In this document: piece after piece, positions 58,389 through 64,000 of the stretch
How the letters are laid out: every line of letters begins with the position of its first letter
Position numbering within the stretch: the stretch's first letter is position 1
From: Pseudomonas citri
GTDB taxonomy: Bacteria; Pseudomonadota; Gammaproteobacteria; Pseudomonadales; Pseudomonadaceae
DNA length: 64,000 nucleotides
Assembly (NCBI RefSeq): GCF_025336485.1
Contig: NZ_JAODAB010000001.1
Location: 372,001 to 436,000 of the forward strand
Reading direction: 5' to 3'
Program-made: the position numbers and the translations under genes
Notes under the pieces: model-generated
Databases searched by the model: none
Seen by the model: the letters and a program-made list of their open reading frames with translations, nothing else
What the model was told of the DNA's origin: nothing

Positions 58389-59420
58389 ATGATCGTCCGT
58401 CCGGTCGCCATCAGCGACCTGCCCGCGTTGCTGGACCTCACCCGGTGCGCAGGTCCCGGTTTCACCAGCCTGCCGGTCAACGAGGAACGCCTTGCCCATC
58501 GGGTGCGCTGGGCCCAGCGCACCTTCTCCGGGCAGGTCGAACGCGCCGATGCCGATTACCTGTTCGTGCTCGAGGACCGGGAGCACCGAGTGATCGGAGT
58601 CAGTGCGCTGACCGGGGCGGTGGGGCTGCGCGAGCCCTGGTACAACTATCGGGTCGGGGTCACCGTCAGCTCGGCACCGCAACTGGGCATCCGCCGGCAG
58701 ATCCCGACGCTGTTTCTCAACAACGAGATGACCGGGCAATCGGAAGTCTGCTCATTGTTCCTGCATCCCGAGCAACGCCGAGGCCATAACGGACGCCTGC
58801 TGTCCCTGGCGCGCTTGCTGTTCGTGGCGGAATTCTCCCAACTGTTCGGCGAAAAACTGATTGCCGAACTGCGCGGCCACGCCGATGCACAAGGTTGCTC
58901 ACCGTTCTGGGACAGCCTGGGGCGACACTTTTTCAGGAAGGATTTCAGCTACGCCGACCAGTTATCGAGCATGGGCAACAAACCGGCCATCGCCGAACTG
59001 ATGCCACGCCAACCGCTGTATACCTGCCTGCTCACCGAACAGGCCCAGGCCGTGATCGGCAAGGCCCACCCCAATGTCGAACCGGCCATGAAGATTCTCG
59101 GCGCCGAGGGTTTCAGCCACAGAGGCTACGTCGACATCTTCGACGCCGGCCCGGTGATCGAGGCGCCGGTGGCAAAGATCCGCACGGTGCGCGACAGCCA
59201 GTCGCTGGTCCTGGCCATTGGCACTCCGGATGAACAGGCCCCGGTGTGGCTGATCCACAACCGGCGCCTGGAAAACTGCCGCGTCACCAGCGCCCGGGCC
59301 CACCAACATGGCCAGGATCTGCTCGTCGACCGCTACACCGCCATGCGCCTGCAAGTGCAACCGGGGGACACGATTCGCGCCGTGCCGTTGCTCAGACATG
59401 GTCGCCCCATAGCCGCCTAG
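58389..59420 (+). CDS. arginine/ornithine N-succinyltransferase paralogue, AruG type
   Basis: The protein has 343 residues and is the beta-subunit counterpart (AstA/AruG) of the preceding gene: IVRPVAISDLPALLDLTRCAGPGF, EPWYNYRVGVTVSSAPQLGI, SPFWDSLGRHFFRKDFSYAD, IAELMPRQPLYTCLL and YVDIFDAGPVIEAPVAKIR. The two probably form a heteromeric acyltransferase like AruFG. AAGGAG precedes the ATG. It is the last gene of the operon. Because no aruC, aruD, aruB or aruE lies nearby, this is a second AruFG set. Confidence 0.88.
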   Translation: MIVRPVAISDLPALLDLTRCAGPGFTSLPVNEERLAHRVRWAQRTFSGQVERADADYLFVLEDREHRVIGVSALTGAVGLREPWYNYRVGVTVSSAPQLGIRRQIPTLFLNNEMTGQSEVCSLFLHPEQRRGHNGRLLSLARLLFVAEFSQLFGEKLIAELRGHADAQGCSPFWDSLGRHFFRKDFSYADQLSSMGNKPAIAELMPRQPLYTCLLTEQAQAVIGKAHPNVEPAMKILGAEGFSHRGYVDIFDAGPVIEAPVAKIRTVRDSQSLVLAIGTPDEQAPVWLIHNRRLENCRVTSARAHQHGQDLLVDRYTAMRLQVQPGDTIRAVPLLRHGRPIAA

Positions 59421-59576
59421 GCTGTGTACGAAACGTCGAGTGGCCAATGGATGATGCGCAGCCGGCATCGCCCATGCGCATTCGTCATCATTCTTGTCTG
59501 TTGCCCGTGATAGCCTTTGCTACCTTCGGCGTTGACACCTTTGCTCAAGCCTTTCCATTCCATTGGTGGAACTCAC

Positions 59577-60446
59577 ATGTCCAGGCTTTCCCATCAAGAT
59601 TTGCGCCGTAGCTTTCGCCAATTGCTGGCGTCCGACTCCTGCTATCACACCGCCTCCGTGTTCGACCCGATGTCGGCGCGCATTGCCGCCGACCTGGGTT
59701 TTGAAGTGGGGATCCTGGGAGGCTCGGTCGCGTCGTTGCAAGTATTGGGGGCCCCGGACTTTGCCCTGATCACCCTCAGCGAGTTCGCCGAACAGGCCAC
59801 CCGCATCGGTCGCGTCGCCCAGTTGCCGGTGATCGCCGATGCCGACCACGGCTACGGCAACGCCCTGAACGTGATGCGCACCATCATCGAACTGGAACGT
59901 GCCGGCGTGGCCGCGTTGACCATCGAGGACACCTTGCTGCCCGCCCAGTTCGGGCGTAAATCCACCGACCTGATCAGCGTCTCCGAAGGCGTCGGCAAGA
60001 TTCGCGCAGCGCTGGAGGCGCGGGTCGATCCGGAAATGGCGATCATTGCGCGGACCAATGCCGGGATCTTGCCCGTCCAGGAAATCATCAGCCGAACCCG
60101 GCAATACGAACGTGCCGGCGCGGACGGGATTTGCATGGTAGGCGTGCAAAACTTCGAGCACCTGGAGCAGATCAGCGAGAACCTGACGGTGCCGTTGATG
60201 CTGGTCACCTATGGCAACCCCTTGCTGCGCGACGACAAACGCCTGGCCGAACTGGGTGTGAGAGTGACCATCGACGGCCACGGCGCCTACTTCGCGGCGA
60301 TCAAGGCCACCTACGACAGCCTGCGCGAACAACGGCAGATCTTCACCCAGGCATCGGACCTCAGCGCCACCGAACTGACCCACACCTACACCCAGCCTGA
60401 GGAATACATCCGCTGGGCCGAGGAGTACATGAGCGTCAAGGAGTGA
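59577..60446 (+). CDS. oxaloacetate decarboxylase-type PEP mutase/isocitrate lyase family enzyme
   Basis: The protein has 289 residues. It has the barrel motif [10 protein letters not shown] (Asp88 and Asp90) and [12 protein letters not shown]. The length and sequence fit the PA4872 type oxaloacetate decarboxylase of Pseudomonas, which converts oxaloacetate to pyruvate, rather than phosphonopyruvate mutase; the catalytic loop between about residues 115 and 125 is [10 protein letters not shown]. It is on the same strand as the amine operon but separated by 156 bp, so it is probably its own unit. GGTGGA precedes the ATG. Confidence 0.83.
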   Translation: MSRLSHQDLRRSFRQLLASDSCYHTASVFDPMSARIAADLGFEVGILGGSVASLQVLGAPDFALITLSEFAEQATRIGRVAQLPVIADADHGYGNALNVMRTIIELERAGVAALTIEDTLLPAQFGRKSTDLISVSEGVGKIRAALEARVDPEMAIIARTNAGILPVQEIISRTRQYERAGADGICMVGVQNFEHLEQISENLTVPLMLVTYGNPLLRDDKRLAELGVRVTIDGHGAYFAAIKATYDSLREQRQIFTQASDLSATELTHTYTQPEEYIRWAEEYMSVKE

Positions 60447-60453
60447 ACGTTCC

Positions 60454-60546
60454 TTGTGGGAGCCAAGCTTGCTCGCGATAACGGTGTATCAGCCTGCAGT
60501 GAGGTTGAATGTACCGCCATCATCGCGAGCAAGCTTGGCTCCCACA
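60454..60546. repeat. REP pair (REPIN) before the acyl-CoA dehydrogenase stop
   Basis: Inverted REP copies lie at 60454-60479 and 60522-60546, between two convergent genes. The copies carry the GTGGGAGCCAAGCTTGCTCG variant. Confidence 0.85.
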
Positions 60547-60574
60547 GAGTCCACAGGCAAGGTGAAACGCGCCC

Positions 60575-61804
60575 TCAGCGCCCGCTGCGCAGCATCTCCC
60601 GCGGCACGTACTTGCCGATCTCGAACTTGCCGATCGCGGCACGATGGACTTCATCCGGCCCGTCGGCCAGGCGCAAGGTACGTTGCATGGCGTACATGTA
60701 GGCCAGCGGGAAATCATTGGAGACTCCCGCCCCGCCGTGGATCTGGATCGCCCGGTCGATGACCTTCAGGGCCACGTTCGGCGCGACGACCTTGATCTGG
60801 GCGATTTCGCTTTTCGCCACCTTGTTGCCGACGGTGTCCATCATGTACGCCGCCTTCAACGTCAGCAGACGCGCCATGTCGATCTCCATCCGCGAGTCGG
60901 CAATCTTGTCGACGTTACCGCCCAGGCGCGCCAACGGCTGGCCGAACGCGGTGCGGCTGACCGCACGCTTGCACATCAACTCCAACGCACGCTCGGCCAT
61001 GCCAATGGAACGCATGCAGTGATGAATCCGGCCCGGGCCGAGACGACCCTGGGCGATTTCAAAACCGCGCCCTTCACCCAACAGGACATTCTCGTAAGGC
61101 ACCCGCACGTTGTCGAACAGCACCTCGGCATGGCCGTGCGGCGCATCGTCGTAGCCGAACACCGGCAGTGGCCGGACGATCTTGACCCCGGGGGTGTCCA
61201 CCGGTACCAGGATCATCGAATGCTGGGCATGGCGCGGCGCATCCGGGTTGCTCAGGCCCATGAAGATCAGGATCTTGCAGCGCGGATCGCAGGCGCCGGA
61301 CGTCCACCACTTCTTGCCGTTGATCACCCACTGGTCGCCGTCACGCTCGGCACGGGCGGCCATGTTGGTGGCGTCCGAAGAGGCCACGTCCGGCTCGGTC
61401 ATGGCAAAGGCCGAGCGAATCTCGCCGCGCAATAGCGGCTCGAGCCAACGCTGCTTTTGTTCTTCATTGGCGTAGCGCACCAGCACTTCCATGTTGCCGG
61501 TGTCTGGCGCCGAGCAATTGAACGGCTCGGGCCCCAGCAGCGAACGGCCCATGATCTCCGCCAACGGCGCGTACTCCAGGTTGGTCAGCCCTGCCCCCAG
61601 TTCGGACTCAGGCAGAAACAAATTCCAAAGACCTTCCGCCTTGGCCTTCACCTTGAGCTCTTCCATGATGGCCGTGGGTTGCCAACGGTCGCCTTCGGCC
61701 ACTTGCCGCTCGAACACCGCTTCGGCCGGGTAGACATGGGCATCCATGAACGCCGTGACGCGTTCACGCAGTTCCTGAACCTTGGGGGAGTAGGCAAAAT
61801 CCAT
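60575..61804 (-). CDS. acyl-CoA dehydrogenase
   Basis: The protein has 409 residues in the acyl-CoA dehydrogenase fold: an all-alpha N-terminal domain, the beta domain with [17 protein letters not shown] (FAD/acyl-CoA contact), then the C-terminal alpha domain [19 protein letters not shown] ... [35 protein letters not shown]. It is an FAD enzyme oxidising an acyl-CoA at the alpha-beta position; the chain length is not readable. The ATG at 61804 follows AAGGTG. It is divergent from a LysR regulator that probably controls it. Confidence 0.88.
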   Translation of the reverse strand: MDFAYSPKVQELRERVTAFMDAHVYPAEAVFERQVAEGDRWQPTAIMEELKVKAKAEGLWNLFLPESELGAGLTNLEYAPLAEIMGRSLLGPEPFNCSAPDTGNMEVLVRYANEEQKQRWLEPLLRGEIRSAFAMTEPDVASSDATNMAARAERDGDQWVINGKKWWTSGACDPRCKILIFMGLSNPDAPRHAQHSMILVPVDTPGVKIVRPLPVFGYDDAPHGHAEVLFDNVRVPYENVLLGEGRGFEIAQGRLGPGRIHHCMRSIGMAERALELMCKRAVSRTAFGQPLARLGGNVDKIADSRMEIDMARLLTLKAAYMMDTVGNKVAKSEIAQIKVVAPNVALKVIDRAIQIHGGAGVSNDFPLAYMYAMQRTLRLADGPDEVHRAAIGKFEIGKYVPREMLRSGR

Positions 61805-61981
61805 CGGCAGCACCTTCTTGGCAGAGGTTGGTTTTGGTCATGGAATCGATGCTAGTTCAGCTACGAAAATTTACCTAACCTATTCTCGGCGTGTATTAAC
61901 ATTCATCACCGATATATGTTTCACTGATTCGCATCGCCACCCGGCACCTCATAACAAGCCCAAGAACAAGAGTGCAGCGCC

Positions 61982-62911
61982 ATGAATCTGAGCAAGGTCG
62001 ATCTCAACCTTTTCATTGTCTTCGACGCGATCTACACCGAAGCCAACCTGACCCGCGCCGGACAGATCGTCGGCATCACTCAACCGGCCGTGTCCAACGC
62101 CCTGGCGCGTCTGCGCGAAACCTTCAACGACCCGTTGTTCGTGCGTACCGCCCAAGGCATGGTGCCCACGCCCATGGCCCAGAACATCATCGGGCCGGTG
62201 CGCAACGCCTTGTCGCTGCTGCGGGTGTCAGTCCAGGAAAGTCGGATCTTCAACCCGTTGCAAGCGGTCAAGACCTACCGCATCAGCATGACCGACCTCA
62301 CCGAAGGTGTGATCCTGCCGCCGCTGTTCCAGCGCCTGCGTCGCCTGGCGCCGACCGTGGCGATCGAAAGTTTCCTGTCCAAGCGCCGGGAAACCACCAA
62401 GGAACTGGCCGCCGGCCGCCTCGATTTCGCCGTGGACGCCCCCCTCAACACCGACCCGCAAGTGCGTCACGTCAAGTTGATGGAAGACCGCTACGTGTGC
62501 GCCATGCGCAAAGGCCATCCATTGGCGGGCAAGGAAAAAATCAACCTCGATGACTACCTGGCCCAGACCCACGTGCACATCTCCAGCCGCCGCAACGGCC
62601 TGGGCTACGTGGACCTGGCGTTGGGCAAGATGGGCATCCAGCGCAAGATCGCCCTGCGCTCCCAGCATTACCTGATGGCATCCCAGGTGCTGCAGCAAAC
62701 CGACATGGTCATGACTGTGCCCGAGCGCTTTGCGCGTCGCCACGACCTGCATGCCTTTTCACTGCCGGTCAACGATGTGCCACCGGTGGAAACCCATCTC
62801 TACTGGCATGAAAGCACCGACCAGGACCCGGCCAACCGCTGGATGCGCGAGCAGATGATCGAGCTCTGCCAACAGGTGACAGCCCATGAGAAGAAGCTCG
62901 AGAAGGTTTAG
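61982..62911 (+). CDS. LysR-family regulator
   Basis: The protein has 309 residues. The HTH region (about 6-65: LNLFIVFDAIYTEANLTRAGQIVGITQPAVSNALARLRE) is followed by a periplasmic-binding-protein-like effector domain. It resembles the NodD/PcpR/NahR sub-branch, where NLFIVFDAI is common. It is divergent from the acyl-CoA dehydrogenase with a 177-bp shared promoter region, so it probably regulates that gene. Ligand unknown. The ribosome site is weak. Confidence 0.85.
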   Translation: MNLSKVDLNLFIVFDAIYTEANLTRAGQIVGITQPAVSNALARLRETFNDPLFVRTAQGMVPTPMAQNIIGPVRNALSLLRVSVQESRIFNPLQAVKTYRISMTDLTEGVILPPLFQRLRRLAPTVAIESFLSKRRETTKELAAGRLDFAVDAPLNTDPQVRHVKLMEDRYVCAMRKGHPLAGKEKINLDDYLAQTHVHISSRRNGLGYVDLALGKMGIQRKIALRSQHYLMASQVLQQTDMVMTVPERFARRHDLHAFSLPVNDVPPVETHLYWHESTDQDPANRWMREQMIELCQQVTAHEKKLEKV

Positions 62912-62918
62912 ACGATGA

Positions 62919-62946
62919 ATCCTGTGGGAGCTGGCTCCCACAGGAT
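62919..62946. terminator. REP-like hairpin after the LysR gene
   Basis: ATCCTGTGGGAGC pairs with GCTCCCACAGGAT (13 bp, loop TG), starting 8 bp after the LysR stop. It is a REP core made fully symmetrical and may act as a terminator. Confidence 0.65.
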
Positions 62947-62965
62947 CTCTACGCAGCTCCGTTGC

Positions 62966-62981
62966 TTGACGTGCACGTCAA
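62966..62981. promoter_or_regulatory. LiuR-type operator/promoter palindrome
   Basis: TTGACGTG-CACGTCAA is a perfect 16-bp palindrome. Its TTGACG forms the -35 element, with a -10-like TAGCTT at 62990-62995 after an 18-bp gap, the long-spacer layout of MerR-controlled promoters. It lies 46 bp before the liuR ATG and fits known LiuR boxes with the ACGT core. Confidence 0.7.
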
Positions 62982-63026
62982 CCTGCCTTTAGCTTAGCGC
63001 CAGCCCCTTTCGTTTCGAGCGCTTCC

Positions 63027-63428
63027 ATGAGCAGCCAGACCTACAGCATCTCCGACCTCGCCCGCGAACTGGACATCACCACCCGGGCCATTCGCTTCTA
63101 TGAAGAACAAGGCTTGTTGAGCCCGGAACGACGAGGCCAGGAACGCATTTATTCACCACGGGACAAGGTCAGCCTGAAGCTGATCCTGCGCGGCAAGCGC
63201 ATTGGTTTTTCCCTGGCCGAGTGCCGCGAACTGATCGAACTCTACGACCCTTCCAGTGGCAATCAGAAACAACTGCACAGCATGCTGGCGAAAATCGCCG
63301 AACGGCGCGAGCAGCTCGAACAGCAACTGCTGGACATCGAACAGATGAAGCTGGAACTCGACACCGCCGAAGAGCGCTGCATCCAGGCGCTGGAGCAGAC
63401 GCTCAAGGGCCAGGACAGCGTCCAATAA
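63027..63428 (+). CDS. liuR: MerR-family regulator LiuR
   Basis: The protein has 133 residues. The MerR HTH (about 5-75: YSISDLARELDITTRAIRFYEEQGLLSPERRGQERIYSPRDKVSLKLILRGKRIGFSLAECRELIELYDP) is followed by a C-terminal coiled-coil for dimerisation (MLAKIAERREQLEQQLLDIEQMKLELDTAEERC). It matches LiuR, the regulator of leucine/isovalerate catabolism. The next gene is HMG-CoA lyase, 27 bp downstream. In P. putida, as I recall, the same pair (MerR regulator plus mvaB) is separate from the main liuABCD genes. Confidence 0.88.
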   Translation: MSSQTYSISDLARELDITTRAIRFYEEQGLLSPERRGQERIYSPRDKVSLKLILRGKRIGFSLAECRELIELYDPSSGNQKQLHSMLAKIAERREQLEQQLLDIEQMKLELDTAEERCIQALEQTLKGQDSVQ

Positions 63429-63455
63429 CGATCCACTACTACAGGTCAACTCCCC

Positions 63456-64000
63456 ATGCCCCTTCCCTCCTTTGTACGCTTGATCGAAGTCGGCCCTCGC
63501 GATGGGTTGCAGAACGAAGCACAGCCCATCAGCGTCGCCGACAAGGTGCGCCTGGTGGATGCCTTGAGCGCCGCCGGCCTGGGCTACATCGAAGTCGGTA
63601 GTTTCGTCTCGCCCAAGTGGGTGCCGCAGATGGCCGGCTCCGCCGAGGTGTTCGCGCAGATCCAGCGCAAGCCTGGCGTGACCTATGGCGCCCTGGCACC
63701 CAACCTGCGGGGTTTTGAAGACGCGCTGGCGGCGGGCGTAAAAGAAGTGGCGGTGTTCGCCGCTGCGTCCGAAGCGTTCTCCCAACGCAACATCAACTGT
63801 TCTATCCAGGACAGCCTGGAGCGCTTCGTGCCGATCATGGACGCGGCCAGGCAACACGGTGTCAGCGTGCGAGGCTACGTATCCTGCGTATTGGGTTGTC
63901 CGTACGAAGGCGACGTTAAGCCCGAGCAAGTGGCGTGGGTCGCCCGCGAACTGTATGCCATGGGCTGTTATGAAGTGTCCCTGGGGGACACCATCGGCAC
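63456..64000 (+). CDS. mvaB: hydroxymethylglutaryl-CoA lyase, 5' part
   Basis: The first 181 residues are visible; the frame runs off the window end. It cleaves HMG-CoA to acetoacetate and acetyl-CoA, the last step of leucine catabolism. Motifs: LIEVGPRDGLQNE (catalytic Asp/Arg), YIEVGSFVSPKWVPQMA and the conserved SCVLGCPYEG loop; the family metal and catalytic residues further on are outside the window. Its ATG follows AGGT 10 bp upstream. It is the second gene of the liuR operon. Confidence 0.92.
   Translation, partial: MPLPSFVRLIEVGPRDGLQNEAQPISVADKVRLVDALSAAGLGYIEVGSFVSPKWVPQMAGSAEVFAQIQRKPGVTYGALAPNLRGFEDALAAGVKEVAVFAAASEAFSQRNINCSIQDSLERFVPIMDAARQHGVSVRGYVSCVLGCPYEGDVKPEQVAWVARELYAMGCYEVSLGDTIG

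Overview
The window is chromosomal DNA from a Pseudomonas, most likely of the P. fluorescens group. The evidence is the high GC content with a strong GC-ending codon bias, the dispersed Pseudomonas-type REP elements (inverted pairs around a GTGGGAGC / GCTTGCTCGCGAT core, plus GTGGCGAGGGG hairpins), and gene neighbourhoods that match known Pseudomonas loci (glgE-treS/mak-glgB, ccoG next to a MocR regulator, the RpiR / glutamine-synthetase-like operon, liuR with HMG-CoA lyase). Both window edges cut genes: the 3' part of ada on the left and the 5' part of HMG-CoA lyase on the right. I see no rRNA, tRNA, IS element, prophage or CRISPR array. Gene density is ordinary, with mostly short intergenic gaps. 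All comparisons with named P. aeruginosa or E. coli loci are from memory and were not searched.

Layout. 1-6.6 kb: ada end, a GyrI-like effector-binding protein, a nitronate-monooxygenase-like flavoprotein, the molybdate importer modABC behind a perfect ModE-type palindrome, a divergent ClpP-like protein, a KGG-repeat stress protein and small hypotheticals. 6.8-12.8 kb: ppnN, a HAD phosphatase whose 3' end runs into a REP, and a D-glucarate module (FCD-GntR regulator divergent from an MFS carrier and glucarate dehydratase). 12.8-20.6 kb: the GlgE alpha-glucan pathway (glgE, treS fused to maltokinase, glgB), with a REP pair inside the operon. 20.8-32 kb: a 58-residue proline-rich ORF, MgtC-like protein, orphan ccoG plus MocR regulator, SDR, Dyp peroxidase, class C beta-lactamase, TSUP permease, lipoprotein, secreted aldose 1-epimerase. 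32-43 kb: aldo/keto reductase, DNA polymerase II, CBS protein, a pqiA-pqiA-pqiB-pqiC envelope operon, GSTs, a secreted tandem-repeat protein, and a zinc-type hemB paired with a DUF1615 lipoprotein. 44-52 kb: selD-mnmH (selenium tRNA modification), hypotheticals, an esterase, a rhodanese divergent from an FtrA-like regulator, and cobF with a histidine-phosphatase-fold gene. 52-59.4 kb: a tightly packed amine/amino-acid catabolic operon. 59.5-64 kb: oxaloacetate-decarboxylase-type enzyme, acyl-CoA dehydrogenase divergent from a LysR regulator, and liuR-HMG-CoA lyase of leucine catabolism.

The best candidate for an under-described system is the 52.2-59.4 kb operon: an RpiR regulator, an isochorismatase-fold hydrolase, a glutamine-synthetase-like gamma-glutamyl ligase, an N-formylglutamate-amidohydrolase-like enzyme, an APC permease and then two paralogues of the arginine N-succinyltransferase subunits AruF/AruG. 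A gamma-glutamylation module next to an N-succinylation module suggests an uncharacterised route for an amine or basic amino acid. Other points of interest are a five-copy 13-residue repeat protein, a zinc-type HemB with an upstream Anr-like box, a ClpP-fold protein that seems to lack the catalytic Asp, and a REP sequence translated as the C-terminus of an enzyme.
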